DNA of 29,222 nt from an uncultured Faecalibacterium sp. (GCA_900551435.1 URVW01000025.1:1-29222); one strand, 5' to 3'; numbered from the stretch's first letter, positions 1-8,461 are shown. The notes: a model not told the origin generated them from the sequence alone. Program-made: numbers and translations.

Positions 1-1112
1 CGCAGGAGAGCCAGTGCGAGGGCAAGTGCACCCGCGGCATCAAGAACGAGCCGGTCGGCATCGGCCGTCTGGAGCGCTTCGTGGCCGACTGGCATCGCGA
101 GAACGTCCACACCGCCCCGGTCGCGCCTGAATCCAACGGCCACAAAGTCGCCATCATCGGCGCCGGCCCTGCCGGTCTGACCGCTGCGGGCGATCTGGCC
201 AAGCTGGGCTACAAGGTCACCGTTTACGAAGCTCTGCACGTTGCGGGTGGCGTTCTGATGTACGGCATCCCTGAGTTCCGTCTACCCAAGGCCATCGTCC
301 AGCAGGAGATCGACGGCCTGAAGAAGATGGGTGTCGATTTCGAGTGCAATATGGTCATCGGCAAGGTCCTGACCATCGACGAGCTGATGGGCGAGTACGG
401 CTATGAGGCCGTGTTCGTGGGTTCCGGCGCAGGTCTGCCCCGCTTCATGGGCATCCCCGGCGAGAGCCTGAAGGGCGTCTACTCCGCCAACGAGTTCCTG
501 ACCCGTTCCAACCTGATGAAGGCTTATCTGCCCACCAGCAAGACCCCCATCCGCACCGGCAAGAAGGTCGCCGTCGTCGGCGGCGGCAACGTCGCCATGG
601 ACGCGGCCCGCAGCGCTCTGCGTCTGGGTGCAGAGACGGTCTACATCGTCTACCGCCGCGGCATGGCCGAGCTGCCCGCCCGTAAGGAGGAAGTCGAGCA
701 CGCCGAGGAAGAAGGCATCATCTTCAAGACCCTGTGCAACCCCGTCGAGATCCTCTCCGATGACGAGGGCTTCGTCAAGGCCATCACCTGCGTGGAGATG
801 GAGCTGGGCGAGCCGGACGCTTCCGGACGCCGCCGCCCCATCGAGAAGAAGGGCAGCGAGTTCACGATGGACGTGGACACCGTTATCATGAGTCTGGGAA
901 CCAGCCCCAACCCGCTGATCCGCTCCACGACTCCGGGTCTGGACACCAACAAGCACGGCTGCATCGTCACCGAGGGCGACGACGGCAAGACCAGCCGCGA
1001 GGGTGTTTATGCGGGCGGTGACGCCGTGACCGGCGCTGCCACCGTCATCAAGGCCATGGGCGCGGGCAAGGCCGCCGCCAAGGCCATCGACGAGTACATC
1101 CAGAGCAAGTAA
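1..1112 (+). CDS. gltA: NADPH-dependent glutamate synthase, small subunit (5' end missing)
   Basis: Flavoprotein subunit that passes NADPH electrons to glutamate synthesis from glutamine and 2-oxoglutarate, or a stand-alone GltA-like oxidoreductase of the same family. The reading frame is open from base 3 and reads through the first possible GTG at 81, so the gene starts left of the window. The first visible residues contain a CEGKC cysteine pair and the RGIKNEPVGIGRLERF stretch, typical of the N-terminal Fe-S region. A FAD-binding GAGPAG motif follows at about bases 158-178. A second dinucleotide fold, GGGNVAMDAA, lies near 580-610. The C-terminal GGDAVTGAATVI flavin motif lies near 1014-1050. 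Translation ends at TAA 1110-1112, followed at once by a terminator. Identification is firm; whether a large GltB subunit lies nearby cannot be seen. Confidence 0.93.
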   Translation, partial: QESQCEGKCTRGIKNEPVGIGRLERFVADWHRENVHTAPVAPESNGHKVAIIGAGPAGLTAAGDLAKLGYKVTVYEALHVAGGVLMYGIPEFRLPKAIVQQEIDGLKKMGVDFECNMVIGKVLTIDELMGEYGYEAVFVGSGAGLPRFMGIPGESLKGVYSANEFLTRSNLMKAYLPTSKTPIRTGKKVAVVGGGNVAMDAARSALRLGAETVYIVYRRGMAELPARKEEVEHAEEEGIIFKTLCNPVEILSDDEGFVKAITCVEMELGEPDASGRRRPIEKKGSEFTMDVDTVIMSLGTSPNPLIRSTTPGLDTNKHGCIVTEGDDGKTSREGVYAGGDAVTGAATVIKAMGAGKAAAKAIDEYIQSK

Positions 1113-1130
1113 TACCTTATTATAAAGCAA

Positions 1131-1176
1131 AAGCAGGTGCAGGTCCCGTCCGCCGGGTCCCGCACCTGCTTTTTTG
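1131..1176. terminator. Bidirectional terminator between gltA and the HAD gene
   Basis: GCAGGTGC (1133-1140) pairs with GCACCTGC (1162-1169), with an inner CCCG/CGGG stem (1145-1148 with 1154-1157), followed by T6 at 1170-1175. The opposite strand also ends in a T-rich tract, so it can serve the convergent gene ending at 1182. Confidence 0.85.
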
Positions 1177-1181
1177 TTTGT

Positions 1182-1955
1182 TCAGATCAGGCCGTGCTCC
1201 ACACAATACCAGTAGATGCCGTCCTCTTTCACATCGCAGCAATGATCCTTTGCTACCGCCTTCAGCCGCTCCGAGCCGTTGGCCATGGCAACGCCGGTCC
1301 CAACGGCCCCGAACATTTCGATATCGTTGTTGCCGTCGCCGAACGCCATTGCGTCGGCCTTGTCGATACCGTAAAATTCCAGCACCTTTTCCACAGCGAT
1401 GCCTTTTCCGCCGTTGGCCGGGATGATATCCATCGCGCGGTCCCACCACGCCGCAATCTTGGCGTGGGTCACATCCTTCAGGATGGCGGGATACTCCTCT
1501 TCCCTGCCGCCCATCAGCGCCTGAAACACCTCACCTTTTGCCACTTCGTCAAAATCTTCCGCGACAGTCAGCGTCACGCCCGCGATGGCGTAGTAATCCA
1601 CGAGGTCCTTTTCGGAACCGTTCGCAGCCAAGCGGGTCTTGGTCGCCAGCGAGATGGGACGGCCCAGCGCTGCGGCGTTCCGGATGAGGAGCGCGATCTC
1701 CTCCGGCGGGATGGTGTTCTTGAAGATATCCTGTTCCGGCGTAAAACAATAGGAACCATTGTAGGTCAGGAAGGCGTCGAACGCCACGCCCTCGAACTTC
1801 GGCACTTCCATCGGTGCGCGGCCGGTGGCGATGCAGAGCTTGACGCCGTTCTGGTGCAGCTTCTGCAGCGCCTCCACGGTGCGGGGGCGGATGCCCTCTT
1901 TCAGGGGCACAAGCGTGCCGTCAATGTCGAAAAAGATGATCTTGGGCTTGTTCAT
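1182..1955 (-). CDS. Cof-type HAD-IIB family phosphatase
   Basis: Predicted cytoplasmic phosphatase of the Cof/YbiV type, which usually dephosphorylates sugar phosphates or flavin intermediates; the substrate cannot be read from sequence. The 257-residue protein begins with the nucleophile motif DIDGTL (Asp10, Asp12). It has a C2-type cap in the middle and ends with KGIAVEKVL and the metal-binding GDGNND motif, normal for the family. The frame is open further upstream, but the start at 1955 is chosen because AGGAGA lies 5 nt before it and the motif I spacing is canonical. It is divergent from the fructose operon and has its own promoter at 1990-2018. A role in sugar-phosphate detoxification would suit the neighbourhood, but this is inference. 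Confidence 0.88.
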   Translation of the reverse strand: MNKPKIIFFDIDGTLVPLKEGIRPRTVEALQKLHQNGVKLCIATGRAPMEVPKFEGVAFDAFLTYNGSYCFTPEQDIFKNTIPPEEIALLIRNAAALGRPISLATKTRLAANGSEKDLVDYYAIAGVTLTVAEDFDEVAKGEVFQALMGGREEEYPAILKDVTHAKIAAWWDRAMDIIPANGGKGIAVEKVLEFYGIDKADAMAFGDGNNDIEMFGAVGTGVAMANGSERLKAVAKDHCCDVKEDGIYWYCVEHGLI

Positions 1956-1989
1956 GGGCGTCTCCTGTTCTTCTGGAATCTTTTTCTTT

Positions 1990-2018
1990 ATTATAGCACG
2001 CTCTTTTTTCCCTGCCAA
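1990..2018 (-). promoter_or_regulatory. Promoter of the HAD phosphatase gene
   Basis: On the minus strand TTGGCA (2013-2018), a 17-bp spacer and TATAAT (1990-1995), with an extended -10 (TGC before TATAAT). It sits 35 bp upstream of the chosen start codon. Confidence 0.8.
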
Positions 2019-2100
2019 CGGTTCATTTGATGTATCCCAGTTCTTGTGCGAAGTGCTCAATTTTTAGGCCGATTTTTTGTTGCTTCTTTTTGACGGTTTG

Positions 2101-2113
2101 TGATTGAATTTGA
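2101..2113 (+). promoter_or_regulatory. Predicted FruR (DeoR) operator, upstream copy
   Basis: TGATTGAATTTGA, the exact reverse complement of 2156-2168. It covers the -35 hexamer of the fruR promoter. A TTGACGG direct repeat (2090-2096 and 2110-2116) also touches it. The assignment to FruR is inferred from position and autoregulation of DeoR-family sugar operons. Confidence 0.55.
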
Positions 2114-2131
2114 CGGAAAGTTTGCTATAAT
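2104..2131 (+). promoter_or_regulatory. Promoter of the fruR-fruK-fruA operon
   Basis: TTGAAT (2104-2109), a 16-bp spacer and TATAAT (2126-2131) with extended -10 (TGC). The start of transcription should lie near 2138, leaving a leader of about 58 nt that contains the second operator-like site. Confidence 0.75.
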
Positions 2132-2155
2132 AAGGGTGCAAGGATTCACAAGGCT

Positions 2156-2168
2156 TCAAATTCAATCA
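2156..2168 (-). promoter_or_regulatory. Predicted FruR (DeoR) operator, downstream copy
   Basis: TCAAATTCAATCA, a perfect inverted copy of 2101-2113. It lies between the transcription start and the AAAGGAGG ribosome binding site (2178-2185). The two sites are 42 bp apart and flank the -10 region, an arrangement suited to repression by a multimeric regulator. Confidence 0.55.
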
Positions 2169-2195
2169 AAATCCTTCAAAGGAGGAATGCCGCAG

Positions 2196-2951
2196 ATGCT
2201 GGCAGAAGAACGTTTCACTCTCATCCTCGACCTGCTGGCACGTCAGCGGACCGCGACCGTTCAGGAGCTGTGCGAGGCCCTGAACGCCAGCGAATCCACC
2301 ATCCGGCGCGACCTGAACGAGCTGGACAAGCTGGGAAAGGTCAACAAAGTCCACGGCGGGGCCACCCTGCCGGACAGCCAGTTCCGCGCTGACGAGCCGA
2401 CCATGGCCGCCAAAGAAGAGCTTGCCGTGGCCCAGAAGCAAAGCATCGCCCTCGCGGCGGTGGAGCTGATCCAGCCGGAAGACTTCATCTTTCTGGATGC
2501 CGGTTCCACGACACTGGCCGTGGCCCGCTGCCTGAGCGGTCCGGCCCTGAAGGCCCGCTATGTGACCAACGGCGTCGCCCATGCGCGGCTGCTGGCTCAG
2601 AAAGGCTGCCGGGTGTTCCTTCCGGGCGGACTGCTCCGCCCCGAGACTGAAGCCATCATCGGAGCCGCCGCGCTGGTCGCCTTGCAACAGTACAATTTCA
2701 CGAAAGCCTTTTTGGGTGCGAACGGTGTGGCGCTGGAAGCCGGCTTCACCACCCCGGACCCTGAGGAAGCCGCCGTCAAAGCCGCCGCGCTCCGCCGCGC
2801 GCGGGAGAGCTGGTTCCTCGTGGATGACTCCAAATTTGCCAAAGTTTATCCCGCCGTCATCGCAGACCTGCACGGCGGTGCGATCCTGACCAACCGCTGC
2901 CCCAATCCCAAATACCGGCAATTCACTCTGATAAAGGAGACAGAAGCATGA
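2196..2951 (+). CDS. fruR: DeoR-family transcriptional regulator of the fructose operon
   Basis: Probable repressor that releases DNA when it binds a phosphorylated sugar, most likely fructose 1-phosphate given the operon. The 251-residue protein has an N-terminal DeoR winged helix (about residues 5-55, with SESTIRRDLNELDKLGKV as the recognition region). A sugar-phosphate sensor domain of the ribose-5-phosphate isomerase-like fold follows (DAGSTTLAVA, VTNGVAHA, GGLLRPET). The ATG at 2196 is preferred over the one at 2187, which sits 1 nt from AAAGGAGG, and over a GTG at 2100 that would place the promoter inside the gene. Its stop overlaps the fruK start (ATGA, 2948-2951), implying translational coupling. 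Confidence 0.9.
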   Translation: MLAEERFTLILDLLARQRTATVQELCEALNASESTIRRDLNELDKLGKVNKVHGGATLPDSQFRADEPTMAAKEELAVAQKQSIALAAVELIQPEDFIFLDAGSTTLAVARCLSGPALKARYVTNGVAHARLLAQKGCRVFLPGGLLRPETEAIIGAAALVALQQYNFTKAFLGANGVALEAGFTTPDPEEAAVKAAALRRARESWFLVDDSKFAKVYPAVIADLHGGAILTNRCPNPKYRQFTLIKETEA

Positions 2952-3853
2952 TCTACACTGTAACGTTCAATCCCGCCATCGACTATGTTGTCCGCCTGAA
3001 CACCCCGCTGGAAGTCGGCGAAGTGAACCGCGCCGCCGGAGAGGACTGCGTTCTGGGCGGAAAGGGCATCAATGTTTCGGGTGTCCTGAAAGAGCTAGAC
3101 TGTGCAAGCGTCGCGCTGGGCTTTGTTGCCGGCGAGACAGGCGCATGGCTGGAACGCGGTCTGGCCGCGCAGGGCCTCAAGACCGACTTCATCCACCTCG
3201 ACCACGGCATGACCCGCATCAATGTGAAGATCAAGGCCGCGCAGGAGACCGAGCTGAACGGCGCAGGACCCTCCATCCCGGAAAGCGCCTTCCATGCACT
3301 GGAAGAAAAACTCGATGCTCTGCAGAAAGATGACGTTCTCATTCTGGCGGGAAGCATCCCGTCCAGCATGCCGCAGGACACCTATGAGCGACTGCTGGCC
3401 CGTCTGGAAGGCCGGGGCGTGCGGGCCGTCGTGGACGCCACCCGCGACCTGCTGGCCAACGTCCTGCCCTTCCACCCCTTCCTCATCAAGCCCAACAACC
3501 ACGAGCTGGGCGAGTTGGTGAGCCGGGAGCTGACCAGCGATGAGGAGATCACCGCCGCAGCCCGCACCCTGCAGGAAAAGGGCGCACGGAACGTTTTGGT
3601 CAGCATGGCGGGCGACGGCGCGCTCCTGCTGGACGAAGCCGGAACGGTCCACCGCATCGGCACGCCGAAGGGCAAGGTCGTCAACAGCGTGGGCGCGGGC
3701 GACAGCATGGTGGCCGGGTTCGTGGCCGGATATCTCAAGACCGGCAGCTATGACGACGCTCTGCGTCTGGGAACTGCGTGCGGCAGCGCAACGGCGTTCA
3801 GTCTGGGGCTGGCCAAGCGAGAGGAAATTGAAGCGCTGCTTGCGGCGCTCTAA
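2948..3853 (+). CDS. fruK: 1-phosphofructokinase
   Basis: Phosphorylates fructose 1-phosphate, made by the neighbouring PTS permease, to fructose 1,6-bisphosphate for glycolysis. The 301-residue protein is a full-length PfkB/ribokinase-family enzyme. It has the GGKGINVSGVL motif near residue 37 and ETELNGAGP, characteristic of the fructose-1-phosphate and tagatose-6-phosphate branch. The signature NSVGAGDSM carries the catalytic base Asp252. The start overlaps the fruR stop by 4 bp, and fruA follows after 26 nt, so the three genes form one operon. Specificity for fructose 1-phosphate rests largely on the fruA neighbour. Confidence 0.93.
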   Translation: MIYTVTFNPAIDYVVRLNTPLEVGEVNRAAGEDCVLGGKGINVSGVLKELDCASVALGFVAGETGAWLERGLAAQGLKTDFIHLDHGMTRINVKIKAAQETELNGAGPSIPESAFHALEEKLDALQKDDVLILAGSIPSSMPQDTYERLLARLEGRGVRAVVDATRDLLANVLPFHPFLIKPNNHELGELVSRELTSDEEITAAARTLQEKGARNVLVSMAGDGALLLDEAGTVHRIGTPKGKVVNSVGAGDSMVAGFVAGYLKTGSYDDALRLGTACGSATAFSLGLAKREEIEALLAAL

Positions 3854-3879
3854 ATAAAATAAGGAGAGGAGAACCCCTT

Positions 3880-5802
3880 ATGCGCATCACCACATTATTT
3901 TCGGTCCATGCCATCGCGCTGGACGCTGCGGCCTCCAGCCGGGACGAGATCATCGACCAGCTGGTAGAACTGCAGTCCACCCATAACAACATCACGGACA
4001 AGGCCGCCTACAAAAAGGCCCTTTACGCCCGTGAGGACGAGGGTTCCACCTACGTTGACAACGGCATCACCGTGCCCCACGCCAAGACTTCCGTGGTCAC
4101 CCGGCCCAGTCTGGCGGCTCTGCGGCTCAAGACGCCGGTGCAGTACAACGCCGAGGACGACGGCAAGACCGATCTTCTGTTCGCCATCGCGGCCCCGGAA
4201 AACGGCAGTCTGCATGTGGATATGCTGGCCCGCATGATGCAGATGCTGATGAACGAGGACTTCGTGGAGGTCCTGCGCGCGGCCAAGACGCCCGAAGAAT
4301 TCCTTGCCGCCATCGACAAGCAGGAGGATGAGCAGTTCGGCGACGAGAGCTTCACCCAGCAGACCATCCCCCAGACCGGCTACCGCATTCTGGCCGTGAC
4401 CGCCTGCCCCAACGGCATCGCACACACTTACATGGCCGCCGAGGCGCTGACCAAGGCCGGAGCCAAGCTGGAACTGCCCACCAAGGTCGAGACGAACGGT
4501 TCCGACGGCGCAAAGAACATTCTGACCAAGGAAGAGATCGCGGCCTGTGACGGCATCATCGTGGCCGCCGACAAGAACGTGGAGACGGCCCGCTTCGACG
4601 GCAAGCCGGTGCTGTTCACCCGCGTGGATGACGGCATCCACAAGCCTGAAGAACTCATCAACAAGATCGCACGGGGCGAAGCGCCCATCTACCACGCCAA
4701 GGAAAAGGCCGCTTCCGGCGAGGAAGCGGGTGCATCCGACAGCGCTGTTCACACCATTTATAAACACCTGATGAACGGCGTCTCCCACATGCTGCCCTTC
4801 GTGGTCGGCGGCGGCATCATGATCGCGCTGGCCTTCCTGCTGGACGATTACACCATCGACCCCTCCAACTTCGGCATGAACACCCCCATCGCCGCCTTCT
4901 TCAAGACGGTCGGCGGCGCGGCCTTTGGCTACATGCTGCCCATTCTGGCCGGCTTCATCGCCATGTCCATCGCGGACCGTCCGGGTCTGGCCGTCGGTTT
5001 CGCGGGCGGCGTTCTGGCCATGAACGGCACGAACTTCGCAGACCTCGCTTCCGGGCAGACCACCGGCATCTCGGGCGGCTTCCTCGCCGCGCTGCTGGCC
5101 GGTTTCGTGGCCGGTTATGTGGTCGAGTTCCTGAAAAAGATCACCGAAAAGCTCCCCGCCAGCCTGAACGGCATCCGTCCCATGCTCATCTATCCGCTGG
5201 GCGGCATCCTCATCGTGGGCGCAGTCATGTGCGGCATCAACCCGGTCATGGGCATGATCAACACCGCCATGACCAACTGGCTGAACGCCATGGGCGGCAC
5301 ATCCAAAGTCCTGCTGGGCGCCATCGTCGCCGGTATGATGAGCATCGACATGGGCGGCCCCTGCAACAAGGCTGCGTATGTGTTCGGCACGGCAGCTCTG
5401 GCTTCCGGCAACTATGAGGTCATGGCGGCGGTCATGGTCGGCGGCATGGTCCCGCCCATCGCCATCGCCCTATCCACCACCTTCTTCCCCAAAAAGTGGA
5501 CTCCGGACGAGCGCCGCAACGGCATCGTGAACTACGTCATGGGCCTGTGCTTCGTGACCGAGGGTGCGATCCCTTACGCCGCCGCAGACCCCATCCGCGT
5601 CCTTCCCAGCTGCGTCATCGGCGCGGCGCTGGCCGGTGCGCTGTCCATGACCTTCGGCTGTGCCCTGCGTGCCCCGCACGGCGGCATCTTCGTGTTCCCG
5701 GTCGTGGACCACGCTGTGATGTATGTCGTGGCTCTGGCCGCTGGCAGCATCGTCGGCGCCATCATCCTGAGTCTCCTCAAGAAAGACCGCACCGACGCAT
5801 AA
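3880..5802 (+). CDS. fruA: PTS fructose transporter subunit EIIABC
   Basis: Membrane permease that imports fructose and phosphorylates it to fructose 1-phosphate using phosphate from HPr. The 640 residues hold all three domains in the order A-B-C. EIIA covers about residues 1-150, with active-site His67 in the ITVPHAK motif. EIIB starts near residue 167, with Cys176 in ACPNGIAHT. The EIIC membrane domain runs from about residue 300 to the end, with many hydrophobic segments and the conserved GGPCNKAA and TEGAIPYAA stretches. The gene has an AAGGAGAGGAG ribosome binding site at 3861-3871 and is the last of the operon, followed by a strong terminator. Nothing is truncated. Confidence 0.95.
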   Translation: MRITTLFSVHAIALDAAASSRDEIIDQLVELQSTHNNITDKAAYKKALYAREDEGSTYVDNGITVPHAKTSVVTRPSLAALRLKTPVQYNAEDDGKTDLLFAIAAPENGSLHVDMLARMMQMLMNEDFVEVLRAAKTPEEFLAAIDKQEDEQFGDESFTQQTIPQTGYRILAVTACPNGIAHTYMAAEALTKAGAKLELPTKVETNGSDGAKNILTKEEIAACDGIIVAADKNVETARFDGKPVLFTRVDDGIHKPEELINKIARGEAPIYHAKEKAASGEEAGASDSAVHTIYKHLMNGVSHMLPFVVGGGIMIALAFLLDDYTIDPSNFGMNTPIAAFFKTVGGAAFGYMLPILAGFIAMSIADRPGLAVGFAGGVLAMNGTNFADLASGQTTGISGGFLAALLAGFVAGYVVEFLKKITEKLPASLNGIRPMLIYPLGGILIVGAVMCGINPVMGMINTAMTNWLNAMGGTSKVLLGAIVAGMMSIDMGGPCNKAAYVFGTAALASGNYEVMAAVMVGGMVPPIAIALSTTFFPKKWTPDERRNGIVNYVMGLCFVTEGAIPYAAADPIRVLPSCVIGAALAGALSMTFGCALRAPHGGIFVFPVVDHAVMYVVALAAGSIVGAIILSLLKKDRTDA

Positions 5803-5810
5803 TTCTTCGC

Positions 5811-5852
5811 AATCAAAAAGGGAGCTGCCATCTGGCAGCTCCCTTTTTGATT
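5811..5852. terminator. Bidirectional terminator between fruA and the GGDEF/HD-GYP gene
   Basis: A perfect inverted repeat, 20 bp per arm (5811-5830 with 5833-5852). The core is GGGAGCTGCC, and A5/T5 runs on either side give a T-tract on both strands. It serves the convergent genes ending at 5802 and 5856. Confidence 0.92.
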
Positions 5853-5855
5853 TGT

Positions 5856-7796
5856 TTATGCACGCAGTCTGCGTTCTTCGTTCAGGTCCCGTTCGAGGTC
5901 ATCCTCGATCTCCACAAAGCATTCCAGCAGAATGGGGTTGAATGCGCCGCACTCGCCGTTCAGGATCATCTGGACGGCCTGTTTGTGCGAATAGGCCCGC
6001 TTGTAGCAGCGCTCACTGGTCAGGGCATCGTAGACATCCGCCAGCGAGACGATCTGCGCTTCGATGGGAATTTCGTTCTCTTTCAAGCCGTCCGGATAGC
6101 CGCAGCCATCCCAGCGCTCATGATGCCAGCGGGCAATGCTGTAGGCGGTCTGCAGCAGCGGTTCGGTGTTGAAGTTTTCCAGCTTCCGCAGCATATCCGA
6201 ACCGATGACGGTATGTTCTTTCACGATCTCAAACTCTTCCGGCGTCAGACGCCCGGGCTTGTTCAGGATCTTTTCGTCGATGGCAATTTTGCCGATATCA
6301 TGCAGGGCCGACGCCAGCGGGATATTGTCCTGCAGTTCCGCCGTGATATGATAGAGATTCGGGCGCTCGAGCAGCTTTTCCAGTACCCGTTCGCTGAGGC
6401 GCTGGATGTGCTGGACATGCAGTCCGCTCTCGCCATTGCGGAACTCGACGATCTGGCTCAGCACGCCGACCAGCATCGAAGTGTTCTTTTCCCGCTCCCG
6501 GATCTGTTCGGACAGCAGGGTGATCAGACGCCGCTGCTTGGCGTAGAGCTTGAGGGTGTTGACCACCCGCCGGTAAACGACCCGCGAATCGAACGGGCGG
6601 GACACATAGTCCGACACGCCCATCTCGTAGGCGCGGCGGATCGACGCTTCGGAATCCTCGCTCGAGATCATGACCACCGGCAGGTCCTCGATGGTGTGAT
6701 TCCGGTTCATATAGTCCAGCACCTCAAAGCCGTCCATCTTGGGCATCACGAGGTCCAGCAGGACCAGCGCGATATCTCCGGCGTGCTGATGCAGCTTTTC
6801 CAAGCACTCTTCGCCGTCGCATGCTTCGAGGATGCGGTAATCTGCGTTTAGGATCTCCGTCAGAATGGCCCGGTTCATCTCCGAGTCGTCCACAATTAAA
6901 ATCTGCTGTTTCTGCTCGGTGCTTCCCTTTTCGTAGGCCGGGTGATCCTCTTCTCCGACGACGATGACGCTGTTTTTCTGGGTCTTTGCCTGATACATCA
7001 GCCGGTCGGCATGGCGCACCACAGCGTCCATCTCCTCCGACGCCGTCTGGATGACGCCGCCCACGCTGGCCGAAAGCCGCATATGGCTGTACCCCGGAAC
7101 GATGGATTCATGGAGCTTTTCGCGGATATTCTCCAGCTTGATCTTGAAATAATCCTCCGGGATGCCCGGAAGGATGAGCAGAAATTCATCGCCGCCGAAC
7201 CGGATGAGCGCATCGGTCTGCCGGATGCAGCCCCGCACGACATTCGCCGCGGTTTTCAGCGCGACATCTCCGGCATGGTGGCCATAGGTATCATTATAGA
7301 CCTTGAAATCGTCCAGATCGAGCAGGGCCACGCCCACCGGGCCTTTCATCCCCCGCACGATCTCTTCATAATAGCGGCGGTTGTACGCATCGGTCAGGGC
7401 GTCGTGATAGAGCTTGGTGTTATAGCCCGAAATGGCGCTGAACAGCGCTTCGCTGTCGTCCGGGTCGATAATGGTATCGCTGTGCATCCGCTGCAAAAGT
7501 TCCATCACATAGGGCTTGCCGTCCACTTCCAGATACTGCGCGGTCACCTGCACGATGTCCGGCGAAAAATATTCCAGCTTGGTGCGCTGGTCGCGGTTCT
7601 CGTAGGCGCTTTTCACAGCACAGTGGCGGCAATGGCGGCTTTTGTGGCGGCATGCGTAGCACAGGTCCTCGCCGTTCGGGTTCGAGCGCGCTCCATCTTC
7701 GATCCGTGCGATCGCTTCCGCATCCAGCAGCCGCACGTCGGCGTACAGCTCCTTCAAATCGTTGACCGTCGCCTGAACCTCTTGCATCGTTTTCAT
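5856..7796 (-). CDS. GGDEF-receiver-HD-GYP cyclic-di-GMP signalling protein
   Basis: Cytoplasmic response regulator predicted both to make and to break cyclic di-GMP. The 646 residues contain, in order: a cysteine/histidine-rich N-terminal segment (CYACRHKSRHCRHC), a GGDEF diguanylate cyclase domain (GGDEF at 201-205, with an RxxD inhibitory site five residues before it), a receiver domain with phospho-acceptor Asp348, and an HD-GYP phosphodiesterase domain (His499-Asp500, GYP at 566-568). In the receiver the usual KPF lysine is Arg400. There are no membrane segments. The start at 7796 is preferred because AGGGA lies 8 nt upstream; a longer start at 7826 has no ribosome binding site. It is divergent from the HPt gene, which could phosphorylate its receiver. 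The net enzymatic direction is unknown. Confidence 0.9.
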   Translation of the reverse strand: MKTMQEVQATVNDLKELYADVRLLDAEAIARIEDGARSNPNGEDLCYACRHKSRHCRHCAVKSAYENRDQRTKLEYFSPDIVQVTAQYLEVDGKPYVMELLQRMHSDTIIDPDDSEALFSAISGYNTKLYHDALTDAYNRRYYEEIVRGMKGPVGVALLDLDDFKVYNDTYGHHAGDVALKTAANVVRGCIRQTDALIRFGGDEFLLILPGIPEDYFKIKLENIREKLHESIVPGYSHMRLSASVGGVIQTASEEMDAVVRHADRLMYQAKTQKNSVIVVGEEDHPAYEKGSTEQKQQILIVDDSEMNRAILTEILNADYRILEACDGEECLEKLHQHAGDIALVLLDLVMPKMDGFEVLDYMNRNHTIEDLPVVMISSEDSEASIRRAYEMGVSDYVSRPFDSRVVYRRVVNTLKLYAKQRRLITLLSEQIREREKNTSMLVGVLSQIVEFRNGESGLHVQHIQRLSERVLEKLLERPNLYHITAELQDNIPLASALHDIGKIAIDEKILNKPGRLTPEEFEIVKEHTVIGSDMLRKLENFNTEPLLQTAYSIARWHHERWDGCGYPDGLKENEIPIEAQIVSLADVYDALTSERCYKRAYSHKQAVQMILNGECGAFNPILLECFVEIEDDLERDLNEERRLRA

Positions 7797-7876
7797 CTTG
7801 CCGTTCCCTGTGCCTTTCTGTACCATCTAGCCAAAAAGAAGCGATCTTTTTGCTCTCTTTCTGACGATATATCCCT

Positions 7877-7882
7877 ATTATA
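7877..7882 (-). promoter_or_regulatory. -10 element of the GGDEF/HD-GYP gene
   Basis: TATAAT on the minus strand, 81 bp upstream of the start. The hexamer 17 bp further up (TTCCAT, 7900-7905) is a poor -35, so the promoter may need an activator. Confidence 0.45.
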
Positions 7883-7993
7883 GACGCTTTTTTGCGCAAA
7901 TGGAAGGGATATTGCAAAATAAACCGGAGAAAAAACAGTTTTTCATCCGATTGATTATTTTTTGTCCAAACTGTAGCCCTTCGGCAAAAAAAG

Positions 7994-8002
7994 TGATATA
8001 CT
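7994..8002 (+). promoter_or_regulatory. Extended -10 promoter of the HPt gene
   Basis: TGATATACT, an extended -10 with no good -35 at the proper distance. It lies 41 bp upstream of the start at 8044. Confidence 0.5.
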
Positions 8003-8043
8003 TGTTCTAGTTATTACTGATTTTTGGATGGGAGAACTTTACC

Positions 8044-8391
8044 ATGACGCTGGAAGAATGCTACGCAAAAATGGGCGCGAACTATCAGGACGTGCTCAAG
8101 CGGCTCTACAAGCCCGAAATGATCAAACGGTTCGTCAAGATGTTTTTACAGGACGACAACTTTCAGCTGCTGACCGACGCCATGGCCGCACAGGACGTCA
8201 AAGAAGCGTTCCGCGCCGCCCATACGCTCAAGGGCGTCTGCCTGAACCTCGGTTTTGACAACCTCAGCCCCTCTGCAGTCGCCCTGACGGAGATCCTCCG
8301 TGCGGGGACATTTGACGGCGCTGCGGAGCAGTATGCCCTTGTAAAGGAAGAATATCAGAAAACCATCGAGGCCATCCAGAGCCTTGATTAA
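8044..8391 (+). CDS. HPt-domain phosphotransfer protein
   Basis: Small 115-residue protein consisting of a single HPt four-helix domain, which carries a phosphoryl group on histidine between receiver domains or from a kinase. The phospho-acceptor is His60 in AAHTLKGVCLNLGF, a textbook HPt motif. GGGAGA precedes the ATG by 8 nt. No histidine kinase is encoded in the window. The nearest receiver domain is that of the divergent GGDEF/HD-GYP protein, the most likely partner by position. A terminator separates the gene from the following lipoprotein gene, which may still be reached by read-through. Confidence 0.85.
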   Translation: MTLEECYAKMGANYQDVLKRLYKPEMIKRFVKMFLQDDNFQLLTDAMAAQDVKEAFRAAHTLKGVCLNLGFDNLSPSAVALTEILRAGTFDGAAEQYALVKEEYQKTIEAIQSLD

Positions 8392-8401
8392 GTGTGCAAT
8401 G

Positions 8402-8436
8402 GAGCCATTGGGGACAAGCCCCTGTGGCTCTTTTTT
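8402..8436 (+). terminator. Terminator after the HPt gene
   Basis: GAGCCA (8402-8407) with TGGCTC (8425-8430), and inner GGGG (8410-8413) with CCCC (8419-8422), then T6. It lies between the HPt stop and the lipoprotein gene, with no clear new promoter after it, so it may be partial and set the level of the downstream genes. Confidence 0.75.
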
Positions 8437-8461
8437 GCAGTCTTGAGGAGGAACATCATTC

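Noticed and set aside
282..1130. Long minus-strand frame opposite gltA, and similar long frames opposite other genes (for example 10218-11813 and 23610-25697)
   Set aside because: They are shadows of well-identified genes in GC-rich DNA, with low-complexity translations and no family motifs.
2100..2195. Longer fruR start at the GTG at 2100 or the ATG at 2187
   Set aside because: The GTG would put promoter and operators inside the gene, and the ATG at 2187 is only 1 nt from the ribosome binding site; 2196 fits spacing and family start.
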